Of a stretch of DNA of 7,436 nucleotides, positions 1 to 7,436 are shown piece after piece. Position numbers and translations under genes: made by a program. Location: NCBI RefSeq assembly GCF_001555965.1, contig NZ_LSHX01000020.1:1-7436 (forward strand), in the 5' to 3' direction. Position 1 is the stretch's first letter. The number at the start of each line of letters is the position of its first letter. This stretch comes from Sphingomonas sp. CCH21-G11. Lineage in GTDB: Bacteria; Pseudomonadota; Alphaproteobacteria; Sphingomonadales; Sphingomonadaceae. The notes under the pieces are model-generated. The model was not told the DNA's origin. It worked only from the letters and a program-made list of their open reading frames with translations, and searched no databases.

Positions 1-531
1 GGCGCGCACGGTGCCGTAGCGTTCGGGCTTCAGGTGGCTGAGCAGATATTTGAGCAGGCGGTTGTCGTGGACGACGCGCGTGCCGACCACCTCGCCGCGG
101 TGATTATAGACGTCCTGCTCGCTCCCCTCGATCACGCGTTCAAAGGCGATGTCTTCGATGAGGCCGGCGGCGTGGTGGCGCGCGGCGTCCCAGGCGCGGG
201 CAAAGGCGGCCCCATGGGCGGAACGGCGCAGCTGATAGGCGCTGGCGCGCGACATGCCGACTTCCGTGGCGGCGAGCGCAACCAGGCCGGTGTCGGCGAG
301 CGTTTCGATGAAGCGGCGCTGCTTTTCCTCGGTCCAGCCGTCGAGGCGCGGGCGGCGGCGGACGGGCACCCAGCGATAATTGGCAGGGTCGTAGAGGATG
401 GGTTCGCCGGCTTCGTCGTCCGCGTCGGTGAGGGCGAGCGCGGTCGAGTCCGCTTGCGGATCGGGCGCGGGGGTGGCGGCGGCGTGTTCGCGGTCAGCGG
501 CCGAGGCGGAGGCGTGCGGTTCGTGCGTCAT
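1..531 (-). CDS. Helix-turn-helix protein of unknown role, partial (C-terminus beyond the left edge)
   Basis: The minus strand is open from an ATG at 531 to the left edge, giving 177 residues with no stop. Residues 1-45 are an acidic, alanine-rich and probably disordered tail. Residues 54-63 are basic (VPVRRRPRLD). Residues 66-105 read like a helix-turn-helix: WTEEKQRRFIETLADTG, then VALAATEVGMSRASAYQLRR. Residues 109-175 look helical. The pattern matches a family common in sphingomonads that resembles the DNA-binding part of phage terminase small subunits; this is recognition from memory, and the role is unknown. Codon use is typical of the GC-rich background. No good Shine-Dalgarno sequence precedes the ATG, so the start is uncertain. 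The gene diverges from the toxin-antitoxin pair, with about 150 bases between. Real coding region likely; function unknown. Confidence 0.8.
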   Translation of the reverse strand, partial: MTHEPHASASAADREHAAATPAPDPQADSTALALTDADDEAGEPILYDPANYRWVPVRRRPRLDGWTEEKQRRFIETLADTGLVALAATEVGMSRASAYQLRRSAHGAAFARAWDAARHHAAGLIEDIAFERVIEGSEQDVYNHRGEVVGTRVVHDNRLLKYLLSHLKPERYGTVRA

Positions 532-636
532 CCGACAGGGTGAAGCGGATTTGATGCGGGTAGGACAGCGCGGGGTGGCGGGTGTTGGATGGTTTGTCGG
601 CGGGGTGTGGCGGATGGGCATCCGTCAGGACGTGCG

Positions 637-665
637 TTGTCGCGCACCCGCGCCGATGCTATATA
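637..665 (+). promoter_or_regulatory. Probable promoter of the relBE-like pair
   Basis: TTGTCG at 637-642 and TATATA at 660-665 are separated by 17 bases, a good sigma-70-type arrangement ending about 20 bases before the antitoxin start. The -10 box lies inside the palindrome at 658-673, which fits self-repression. Prediction only. Confidence 0.5.
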
Positions 666-673
666 TGTATAGC
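658..673. promoter_or_regulatory. Palindromic operator for the antitoxin or antitoxin-toxin complex
   Basis: GCTATA (658-663) and TATAGC (668-673) form a perfect 6-base inverted repeat around TATG. The repeat overlaps the predicted -10 box and sits directly before the Shine-Dalgarno AGGAGG at 674-679. Ribbon-helix-helix antitoxins typically bind such short palindromes as dimers and repress their own operon. The site is seen in the sequence; the binding is inferred. Confidence 0.55.
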
Positions 674-684
674 AGGAGGCCAAG

Positions 685-903
685 ATGCTCGCGGTACGGA
701 TCGACGCGGAAACTGAAAAGCGACTGGCGGCGCTGGCTGAGAAGACCGGGCGTACCAAGACCTTCTATGCGCGCGAGGCGATCCTGGCGCATCTCGACGA
801 CCTCGAGGATTTCTATCTGGCCGAGGAGCGGATGCGCGATTTCCGGGCCGAGGATGCGATTCCGCTGGCTGATTTGAAGCGCGACCTTGGTCTGGACGAT
901 TGA
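685..903 (+). CDS. relB-like: RelB-type ribbon-helix-helix antitoxin
   Basis: This is a 72-residue protein with ATG at 685 and a strong AGGAGG five bases upstream. Residues 2-7 (LAVRID) form the expected DNA-contacting beta strand. Residues 9-20 and 24-43 (from [16 protein letters not shown]) form the two helices of a ribbon-helix-helix fold. The acidic C-terminal part (residues 44-72, ending [10 protein letters not shown]) is the usual toxin-wrapping segment. Antitoxins of this class neutralise a RelE/ParE-fold toxin in the cytoplasm and repress the shared promoter. The toxin gene overlaps by 17 bases in another frame, so translation is probably coupled. Family and pairing are clear; the exact subfamily (RelB, or a related RHH group) is not certain. 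Confidence 0.88.
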   Translation: MLAVRIDAETEKRLAALAEKTGRTKTFYAREAILAHLDDLEDFYLAEERMRDFRAEDAIPLADLKRDLGLDD

Positions 904-1153
904 GTTCACGCCGGATGCGGCGAAGGAATTGAAGAAGCTGGGCCGCGCCGAGGCCGGGCGGATCATCCGAACACTGGAAGAGCGGATCGCCAAGCAGGAC
1001 GACCCGCGGAGCCTGGGCGCGCCGCTGACCGGTGATCATGCAGGCTATTGGCGCTGGCGGATCGGCGATTACCGGGTGATCGCGCGGATCGAGGATGCGC
1101 GGGTGCTGATCCTGGTGGTGCGGGTGGGGCACCGGCGGGAGGTTTATGGGTAA
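887..1153 (+). CDS. relE-like: RelE/ParE-fold toxin, TTG start
   Basis: The 88-residue product starts at TTG 887, inside the antitoxin gene. This start is chosen because it gives the normal family N-terminus ([18 protein letters not shown]), and no ATG lies nearby. Residues 10-37 make the two N-terminal helices. Residues 46-67 ([19 protein letters not shown]) are the hallmark RelE strand region. The end, GHRREVYG, carries R83, R84 and Y87, placed like the basic and tyrosine residues of RelE that cut mRNA in the ribosomal A site. It is therefore probably an mRNA interferase; ParE-fold gyrase inhibitors share the fold but usually lack this ending. The length is normal and the reading frame intact, so the toxin is probably active. 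Both genes would share the promoter and operator at 637-673. Confidence 0.88.
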   Translation: MVWTIEFTPDAAKELKKLGRAEAGRIIRTLEERIAKQDDPRSLGAPLTGDHAGYWRWRIGDYRVIARIEDARVLILVVRVGHRREVYG

Positions 1154-1168
1154 AGTGTTCGCCGCGCT

Positions 1169-1200
1169 TGAGCCGGCCACGAAGAACGCGGCCGGCTCGA
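1169..1200. terminator. GC-rich hairpin after relE, possible bidirectional terminator
   Basis: GAGCCGGCC (1170-1178) pairs perfectly with GGCCGGCTC (1190-1198) around an 11-base loop. One T:G and one T:A pair extend the stem at its base (1168-1169 with 1199-1200). It lies 15 bases after the toxin stop and between two converging genes. Neither side has a T-run, so it is not a textbook intrinsic terminator and could instead protect the mRNA end. Confidence 0.45.
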
Positions 1201-1323
1201 TGTATGCACTCCCACGACTTCACCGCGGACGGGGATAGGTTGGAACCGGATAACTTGGCACGTGAGGCCGAACCGGCGGGACTTGGGCCGGGTGAGGCCG
1301 GGGCGGAAGATGCTCGACCACGA

Positions 1324-1500
1324 TCAGCGCTTGCTGTCGGGCGTCGTGCGAACCGGCGTCCAACCACGACCGGGCGCGGTAGTCGGCGGAAACGTACGAT
1401 TGTCCGGGACCGTCGTGAAGTTGTCGTACCGCCCGCCACGGGGACCGGTTTCTTGGAATATGCCACCGCGATTGCCGCTGTTGCTTCCTGGTGTCTTCAT
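1324..1500 (-). CDS. Small YjzC-like protein, 58 residues
   Basis: The minus strand from ATG 1500 to TGA 1324-1326 encodes 58 residues, too short for common gene-length cut-offs. The order is: MKTPGSNSGNRGGIFQETGP (1-20), then RGGRYDNFTTVPDNRTFPPT (21-40), then TAPGRGWTPVRTTPDSKR (41-58). The layout (G-rich start, GGIFQE.GPRGG, DNF.TVPD, PPT..PG..W.PV) matches the YjzC-like family as I remember it, widespread but uncharacterised. A good Shine-Dalgarno (AGAGGAAG) stands a few bases before the ATG. There is no signal peptide or membrane segment. It is rich in glycine, arginine and threonine and has no cysteine or histidine. It diverges from the XRE gene. A role in stress or regulation would be a guess. 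Confidence 0.85.
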   Translation of the reverse strand: MKTPGSNSGNRGGIFQETGPRGGRYDNFTTVPDNRTFPPTTAPGRGWTPVRTTPDSKR

Positions 1501-1571
1501 TTTACTTCCTCTGTTTAGCGACCCGAATCGGCCGCTCGCTCAACCTCGCCAAAATTCCAACATGTGTCAAT

Positions 1572-1600
1572 TACAAACGTGCTATGTTTGTAGTACAAAC
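1572..1600. promoter_or_regulatory. Cluster of TACAAAC/GTTTGTA half-sites, probable XRE operator
   Basis: TACAAAC (1572-1578), GTTTGTA (1586-1592) and TACAAAC (1594-1600) alternate in orientation. The last two make a perfect 15-base palindrome with one central G. The first two make a 7+7+7 inverted repeat. A fourth, near-identical half-site, GTTTGTG, is at 1640-1646 just before the TTGACA box. Such multiple inverted sites upstream of an XRE regulator are typical self-regulatory operators. They could also act on the divergent small gene. Confidence 0.55.
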
Positions 1601-1649
1601 GCTCTAGTAATGCAACGCACTCTCAAAAACCGGCTAAATGTTTGTGTCG

Positions 1650-1678
1650 TTGACATTGCGAGTTATGACAGGCATACG
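1650..1678 (+). promoter_or_regulatory. Probable promoter of the XRE-ImmA cassette
   Basis: A perfect TTGACA (1650-1655) is followed after 17 bases by a weak -10 box CATACG (1673-1678). The predicted start point, six to seven bases further, falls at about 1685, on the proposed GTG start codon, so the mRNA may be leaderless. The half-site GTTTGTG at 1640-1646 is directly upstream. The -35 is convincing and the -10 is not. Confidence 0.4.
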
Positions 1679-1684
1679 GGTAGT

Positions 1685-2038
1685 GTGGATGAGGGGGCGA
1701 TCTACAAGACTTTTGGTCAAGCGGTTGCCAATCGCAGAGCAGCGGTTGGCAAAACGCAAGAACGTGTGGCTAGCGAATTAGGCCTTTCGAGAGCGTCGCT
1801 TGCCAATATCGAACGCGGAAAACAGCGCGTTTTTTTGCATCAGATTTTGGCGTTGGTCGATGCGCTGGAACTGGGAAGCGCGCATGAGATTGTACCCGCA
1901 CGGGTGGTTTCATCAAAGCAAGGTGCCAAGGCCGACGTGACGATGTCCGGAGCGAAAGACCTTTCAAAGGACCAAAAAGCCTTGGTTCACAACATCGTAA
2001 ATGCTTTAACTTCTACTTCAAGCCGAGATAATATATGA
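1685..2038 (+). CDS. XRE-family helix-turn-helix regulator
   Basis: From GTG 1685 the product has 117 residues. Residues 6-62 form a Cro/C1-type five-helix DNA-binding domain: IYKTFGQAVANRRAAVGKTQ, then the HTH core ERVASELGLSRASLANIERG, then the family-typical KQRVFLHQILALVDAL. Residues 72-117 are a short tail without a recognised domain. The frame is open far upstream (to 1262), with ATGs at 1562 and 1610, but those starts would run through the operator cluster and add sequence unlike the family, so GTG 1685 is preferred despite no clear Shine-Dalgarno. It overlaps the metallopeptidase gene by ATGA, which implies coupled translation. It is probably the cassette repressor and may be inactivated by its partner protease, as in ImmR/ImmA. 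Lower GC than the flanks suggests acquisition. Confidence 0.85.
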   Translation: MDEGAIYKTFGQAVANRRAAVGKTQERVASELGLSRASLANIERGKQRVFLHQILALVDALELGSAHEIVPARVVSSKQGAKADVTMSGAKDLSKDQKALVHNIVNALTSTSSRDNI

Positions 2039-2537
2039 CCCGCCTAGCTCAAGAAGCTGTTCGGCAAGCAAAGTCGGTGCTCACGAAATTCAAAGTTGAA
2101 AGTGCACCCATTCCGATTGAACAAATCGCACGAGCGCGAGGAATAGCTGTTCAACATCTCCCGTTAGATGATGAACTTTCAGGTATGTCGTTCATAAAAA
2201 ATGGCATATCAGTCATCGTCGTGAATGCGGCTCATCACCCCAATCGTCAACGGTTCACCATTGCCCATGAGTTAGGGCATCATATCATGCATGCAGATTA
2301 TCTGTTAGATAATGTACATGTGGATAAAGCAGTTCTACATAGAAATAGCCGATCGAGCGACGGCGTGGATACTAAAGAGATTGAGGCAAACGCCTTCGCT
2401 GCTGAAGTTTTAATGCCAACGTCATTGATGAGATCATACAAAGATCTAGACATAAACGACGAGCGTAAGCTAGCCTCTGTAGCAAAACACTTCAGAGTGA
2501 GCGTCTCGGCAATGATTATTCGCATTCTGAATCTCTC

Positions 2538-2541
<4 letters not shown>
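2035..2541 (+). CDS. ImmA/IrrE-family metallo-endopeptidase (COG2856, Peptidase_M78)
   Basis: The 168-residue protein starts at ATG 2035 in the ATGA overlap. Residues 25-45 (PIPIEQIARARGIAVQHLPL) are the usual N-terminal element. Residues 57-64 (GISVIVVN) lead to the zinc motif HELGH at 78-82 (H78, E79, H82). Residues 115-128 (EIEANAFAAEVLMP) are the second signature, with E117 the likely third zinc ligand. The C-terminal VAKHFRVSVSAMIIRILNLS is a helical element common in the family. All catalytic residues are present. Relatives cut a partner regulator after a damage or mobilisation signal (B. subtilis ImmA on ImmR, Deinococcus IrrE on DdrO). The partner here is most likely the XRE protein encoded just before. 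The same pairing has also been proposed as a toxin-antitoxin type. It is AT-richer than its neighbours. Confidence 0.92.
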
Positions 2542-4713
<2,172 letters not shown>

Positions 4714-4723
4714 GGATGGCGCG

Positions 4724-4752
4724 AGCCTAGCAGAGCGCAGGCGCGCGCGTAA
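4724..4752 (-). promoter_or_regulatory. Possible thiC promoter
   Basis: On the minus strand TTACGC (4752-4747) and TAGGCT (4729-4724) are spaced by exactly 17 bases and sit just upstream of the riboswitch aptamer, overlapping nothing but the short gap after the neighbouring gene. Both boxes match consensus only partly. No terminator is visible between the membrane-protein gene and here, so read-through is also possible. Confidence 0.4.
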
Positions 4753-4756
4753 GGGG

Positions 4757-5257
4757 TCAGCCCAGCATCTTGTCCGCGAGGATCCACGCCCAGACGATCA
4801 GGGTCAGCGCGCCGCCCGCAATCGTCCACCTGACCGCGCGGCCGAGCAGCAGCGCCTGCGCGTCGATCGAACGGACGAAGGCGGCGAGCATCCGCTGGCG
4901 CAGCGCGTCGCCCGCCAGCCCGTCGCCGTCCGCTTCCTCGCCGATCAACAGCGCGCGCAGCACGAAGACGCAGGAGACGACGAGCGGCACGAGGCCGGCC
5001 AGGCTGGCGATCGTCTCCAACGGCTGGCGCGCGGCATCGAGGCTGAGCGGCGCGCCGGGCGAGGCGCTGATCGGATGGGTGCCGATGGTGATCATCAGCG
5101 CGTTGAAGGCGAGCATCGCGCCCAGCCGCACCGACAGGTCGAGGTCGCGCCCCTCGAGATAGTCGAGATCGGCGACGAAGGCGTCGGTGCAGTCGTCGCC
5201 GCGCATCGCCTGAAACGCGCGGAGCGGGGTGCGGATGCTGGCGGGACGGCGGGCCAT
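4757..5257 (-). CDS. Small membrane protein of unknown function, three predicted helices
   Basis: The 166-residue product starts at ATG 5257. I do not recognise the family with confidence. Predicted membrane segments are residues 44-60 (around LGAMLAFNALMITIG), 82-105 (LAGLVPLVVSCVFVLRALLI) and 143-162 (WTIAGGALTLIVWAWIL). Residues 13-42 (FQAMRGDDCTDAFVADLDYL, then EGRDLDLS) form an acidic N-terminal helix, and residues 107-140 form a charged loop or helix between the second and third segments. The topology (N-terminal helix, two-helix hairpin, soluble helix, C-terminal helix) is loosely like small DUF5706/Pycsar-type effectors, but no diagnostic motif is seen. It lies 26 bases downstream of the mipA-like stop on the same strand, so it is probably co-transcribed. 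The sequence before the ATG is only G-rich. Confidence 0.75.
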   Translation of the reverse strand: MARRPASIRTPLRAFQAMRGDDCTDAFVADLDYLEGRDLDLSVRLGAMLAFNALMITIGTHPISASPGAPLSLDAARQPLETIASLAGLVPLVVSCVFVLRALLIGEEADGDGLAGDALRQRMLAAFVRSIDAQALLLGRAVRWTIAGGALTLIVWAWILADKMLG

Positions 5258-5283
5258 GACCCCCGCCCCATATCAGCCGCGCG

Positions 5284-6147
5284 TCAGAAGGAATAGGCCA
5301 GCCCGACCCCGGCGATCAGCTGGCTCGCGTCGCCGGCCTCCGCCACGATCGGCGAGCGTTTGAACTCGCCGAGCAGCTCGTAATAGCCGAGCAGGCCGAT
5401 GACGCTGAGGCCGCGGGTCAGGTCGCCGGTGATCGACTGGGTGACGAGCAGGTTGACGCCCGCGCGCTTGAAGCCGCTGCCCGCGCCGGCATAGGGGCTG
5501 AGCCCGCTCGCCGCGCTGCCCGCGGCGCTGACGTCGAAATAATAGTTGCCATAGCCCTTGCCGACATATTCGGCGAGCACCGACAGCCCGACAAAGGTCC
5601 GCGTCGACAGGGGCGTGCCATATTCGATCGTCGGGGTGACGACATAGCTGCCATGCGCGCCCGCGACATCGGCGACCGCGGAGACGCGCGCGGTGATGAA
5701 ATCGTAATCGCTGGTGATCACCCCGGTCTTGGTCACCCCGACCCAGCCGCCGGGCTCGACCGCGACGTCGAGCTTGCCCAGCGCCTCGACCTGGGGATCG
5801 TGGATCTTGAGCGCGCGGTCGAGCCGGACGCCGAGCACCGGGCCGAAGCCGATGTCGATGCCGTCGTCGCGCCCCGCATCGCGGATGACGTCGGCATAGA
5901 GCGCCGGCCCGCGCGAGAAGAAGGAAAAGCCCGCGACCTGGCCCCGGATGGCGAATTCGGGGATGATGATGTTGTTGTCCGACCCTTCATAGCTGGGGAC
6001 GGTGAGCACCCCGGTGCCGAGCGTCAGGCGATCGGCGGCGGGATCGAAGTCGGGAACCGCTTCCTGCGCGCGGGCAGGGGCGGCGGCGAGCAGCAGCGCG
6101 GCAAGCGGCGCGGCGGACAGGGCAAGCATGGCGCGCGATCGGGACAA
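5284..6147 (-). CDS. MipA/OmpV-family outer-membrane protein, probable TTG start
   Basis: The frame is open from GTG 6195, but TTG 6147 is preferred: GGAGG (6160-6156) stands eight bases before it, and the product then begins with a compact signal peptide (MSRSRAMLALSAAPLAALLL, cleavage expected after APARA at residue 27). The mature part (about 260 residues) is rich in alternating polar and hydrophobic strands: LTLGTGVLTVPSYEGSD near the start, GFGPVLGVRLDR in the middle, PTIEYGTPLST, GLSVLAEYVGKGY, SPYAGAGSGFKRAGVNLLV, and a terminal strand GVGLAYSF ending in phenylalanine, as outer-membrane barrels do. MipA was described as a scaffold for murein-synthesising complexes in E. coli and OmpV as an outer-membrane protein; the role here is unknown. 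Leader gene of a likely pair with the small membrane protein. Confidence 0.9.
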   Translation of the reverse strand: MSRSRAMLALSAAPLAALLLAAAPARAQEAVPDFDPAADRLTLGTGVLTVPSYEGSDNNIIIPEFAIRGQVAGFSFFSRGPALYADVIRDAGRDDGIDIGFGPVLGVRLDRALKIHDPQVEALGKLDVAVEPGGWVGVTKTGVITSDYDFITARVSAVADVAGAHGSYVVTPTIEYGTPLSTRTFVGLSVLAEYVGKGYGNYYFDVSAAGSAASGLSPYAGAGSGFKRAGVNLLVTQSITGDLTRGLSVIGLLGYYELLGEFKRSPIVAEAGDASQLIAGVGLAYSF

Positions 6148-6252
6148 GCGGGTGGCCTCCGGGTTCAAAAAGACGCCTCGACAGCACGGAGGCACGACGC
6201 TGAACGCCGGACGTAACAGATTGCTCCCGCGCGCGTCAGGCGGCGCCGAAGA

Positions 6253-6723
6253 TTAAAGCAAGTAGCGGATACGCACGGTCTGGGCCGAGGCATTGCCGTC
6301 GAGGTCGAAGCCGGCGGCGGCGAAGCGCGGCGGGCCGAAGCCGATGCGCGGATTGCGCGAGAAGCCGAACCCTTCGCGCGGGATGCCGGCAAAGGTGTCG
6401 AGCCGGGCGTTGCTGTTTTCGTCGTGGATCACCGCGATCGCATAACGGCCGGGCGCGAGCCCGTCGAAGCGGACGTCGCGGACATGCGCGGGCACGGTGC
6501 GGGTGACGGCGTGGCTGTCGTCGACGCAGCCGGGAAAATTGTCGGGATCGGCGGTCAGGCAGACGCGGATCAGCCCCCGGGCCGAGCGCACGCTGGTCAG
6601 CGTCACGTCGACCTCACCCGTCGGCACCGCCCCGGGCAGCAGCCCGACGATGAGCATCGCCGCGCCCAGCCGGCGCAGGAACCGCTGAACCGGGCCGGCG
6701 TCCAAAGCCGCCGATCCCGTCAT
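6253..6723 (-). CDS. DUF2141-family secreted protein
   Basis: From ATG 6723 the product has 156 residues; a later ATG at 6657 and an earlier one at 6777 are alternatives. Residues 14-34 (RFLRRLGAAMLIVGLLPGAV) resemble a signal peptide with a basic start and hydrophobic core. Residues 37-66 carry VDVTLTSVRSARGLIRVCLT and a cysteine pair (C55, C66) suited to a periplasmic disulfide. The DUF2141 hallmarks follow: PGRYAIAVIHDENSNARLDT, then GIPREGFGFSRNP, then GPPRF. The fold is thought to be a beta-sandwich; function is unknown. The start lies within the desaturase gene (overlap about 110 bases in another frame), with no clear Shine-Dalgarno, so translation is probably coupled. Family assignment is firm; the start is not. 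Confidence 0.88.
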   Translation of the reverse strand: MTGSAALDAGPVQRFLRRLGAAMLIVGLLPGAVPTGEVDVTLTSVRSARGLIRVCLTADPDNFPGCVDDSHAVTRTVPAHVRDVRFDGLAPGRYAIAVIHDENSNARLDTFAGIPREGFGFSRNPRIGFGPPRFAAAGFDLDGNASAQTVRIRYLL

Positions 6724-7420
6724 CGGTGCGGCAGACGCGGTCCCAGAAGCGGAAATATAGCCCATAATTACACCCATAGCGTTCGTGATGCCGTTGATGA
6801 TGGCTTGCGGTGATCAGCCACGCCCCCAATGGCCCCCGCCACATGAACGCAGGGAAAACCTCCCACCCCATATGGTTGGTCACACCCATAACGGTCATCA
6901 CCGCAAGAACAAGGCCGAGCGCGGCGGCGTGGATCGGAATGACGAAGACCAGTAGCGGGATTACCACAGCACCGGTTAACGCTTCGATCGGGTGGAACGC
7001 CATCGCCGCCCAGGCGGTCGGCGGCCGGCTGGCATGATGGACGGCATGCGCGAGGCGGAACAGCCGCGGCCGGTGCATCCAGCGGTGCGTCCAGTAGAAC
7101 CAGGTGTCGTGCGCGAACAGATAGAGCAGCACCGACAGCGGCAGGTACCAGAGCGGATAGTCGGCGACGTCGGTGTAGATCCGCGTCCAGCCCAGATTGC
7201 GCCACCCCCAGGCGACGACGCCCGCGGGCACGCCGTAGATCGCGGCGCTGGCCAGCGACCACTTCACCTCGCGCACGATCTGGCGGTCGAGCCCGGCATA
7301 AAGCCCCGGATGCCGCCAGCGCGTCGCCAGCGCAAACGCCCCGCTGGTGAGCAGATAGCGCACGCCGACGATCGCCGTCATGGCGAGCGCGGAGAGGAGA
7401 ATGGCAAGCGCGAGGGTCAC
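6614..7420 (-). CDS. Sterol desaturase/fatty acid hydroxylase family membrane protein, start near the right edge
   Basis: A GTG at 7420 gives 268 residues, but the frame stays open to the window edge, so the true start may lie outside. Histidine boxes for a di-iron centre are complete: H104, H112 and H116 (HDTWFYWTHRWMH), H125, H128 and H129 (HAVHH), H143, H183 (TNHMGW), and H207, H208, H211 and H212 (SHHQRHH). Hydrophobic segments at about 3-20, 55-72, 90-103 and 148-180 anchor it in the inner membrane. Relatives use oxygen to hydroxylate or desaturate lipids, sterols, carotenoids or hopanoids; the substrate here cannot be read. After the conserved CNYGLYFRFWDR the last about 35 residues are low-complexity (R, G, A, P) and overlap the DUF2141 gene. 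The two genes probably form one transcript. Confidence 0.92.
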   Translation of the reverse strand: MTLALAILLSALAMTAIVGVRYLLTSGAFALATRWRHPGLYAGLDRQIVREVKWSLASAAIYGVPAGVVAWGWRNLGWTRIYTDVADYPLWYLPLSVLLYLFAHDTWFYWTHRWMHRPRLFRLAHAVHHASRPPTAWAAMAFHPIEALTGAVVIPLLVFVIPIHAAALGLVLAVMTVMGVTNHMGWEVFPAFMWRGPLGAWLITASHHQRHHERYGCNYGLYFRFWDRVCRTDDGIGGFGRRPGSAVPAPAGRGDAHRRAAARGGADG

Positions 7421-7436
7421 GGGGGTGGGTGTAGGG

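Noticed and set aside
1262..1300. Direct repeat GTGAGGCCG at 1262-1270 and 1292-1300
   Set aside because: Nine bases in GC-rich DNA, only two copies; could be chance and has no link to a mobile element end.
1262..1684. N-terminal extension of the XRE protein (frame open from 1262, ATGs at 1562 and 1610)
   Set aside because: It would translate through the operator cluster, the TTGACA box and the antisense of the small YjzC-like gene, and adds residues unlike the family; GTG 1685 fits the domain start.
6148..6195. Earlier GTG start for the MipA-like protein at 6195
   Set aside because: It adds a cysteine- and proline-containing head before the signal peptide and has no Shine-Dalgarno; TTG 6147 has GGAGG eight bases before.
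5653..6216. Open frames on the + strand opposite the MipA-like gene
   Set aside because: Residue composition (R, G, A, D rich, no domain pattern) is that of antisense shadows; the minus-strand frame has a signal peptide and family motifs.
6724..6777. Start of the DUF2141 protein at 6777
   Set aside because: The added segment is the antiframe of the conserved desaturase motif CNYGLYFRFWDR, and no Shine-Dalgarno is present.

Overview
The window looks like chromosomal DNA of a GC-rich alphaproteobacterium, most likely a sphingomonad (Sphingomonas, Sphingobium, Sphingopyxis or a relative). The grounds are the ThiC sequence with its TPP riboswitch, the MipA/OmpV, DUF2141 and sterol-desaturase-type proteins, and the codon use. 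This placement is from memory of protein families, not from a search.

Left part (1-2541), accessory in character. A leftward gene for a helix-turn-helix protein runs off the left edge (1-531). Facing away from it is a RelB/RelE-type toxin-antitoxin pair (685-1153) with a palindromic operator over its probable -10 box. A hairpin follows. Next comes a very small leftward gene (1324-1500) for a 58-residue YjzC-like protein. Diverging from it is a compact, AT-richer two-gene cassette: an XRE-family regulator (1685-2038) and an ImmA/IrrE-type metallopeptidase (2035-2541), overlapping by ATGA. A cluster of TACAAAC/GTTTGTA half-sites lies upstream and is the likely operator. This is a repressor-plus-protease switch of the ImmR/ImmA kind. 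Its base composition differs from the flanks, which suggests transfer.

Middle part (2538-4757), core metabolism. thiC (thiamine pyrimidine synthesis) is read leftward and ends 12 bases from the metallopeptidase stop, with one small hairpin spanning both stop codons. Its 5' leader carries a clear TPP riboswitch, then a hairpin that would hide the Shine-Dalgarno sequence, then the start. The C-terminal coding part of thiC contains three near-adjacent perfect palindromes in frame, giving a low-complexity stretch of about 46 residues just after the iron-sulfur cysteine motif. This looks like a mobile palindromic element tolerated inside an essential enzyme gene and is the most unusual observation here.

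Right part (4757-7436), four leftward genes of the cell envelope: a sterol desaturase/fatty-acid hydroxylase family membrane protein that reaches the right edge, a secreted DUF2141 protein whose start lies inside the desaturase gene, a MipA/OmpV outer-membrane protein (probable TTG start), and a small three-helix membrane protein of unknown function. Spacing suggests desaturase plus DUF2141 as one unit and mipA plus the membrane protein as another. No tRNA, rRNA, CRISPR array, insertion sequence or replication origin was seen, and no gene-free stretch exceeds 300 bases.
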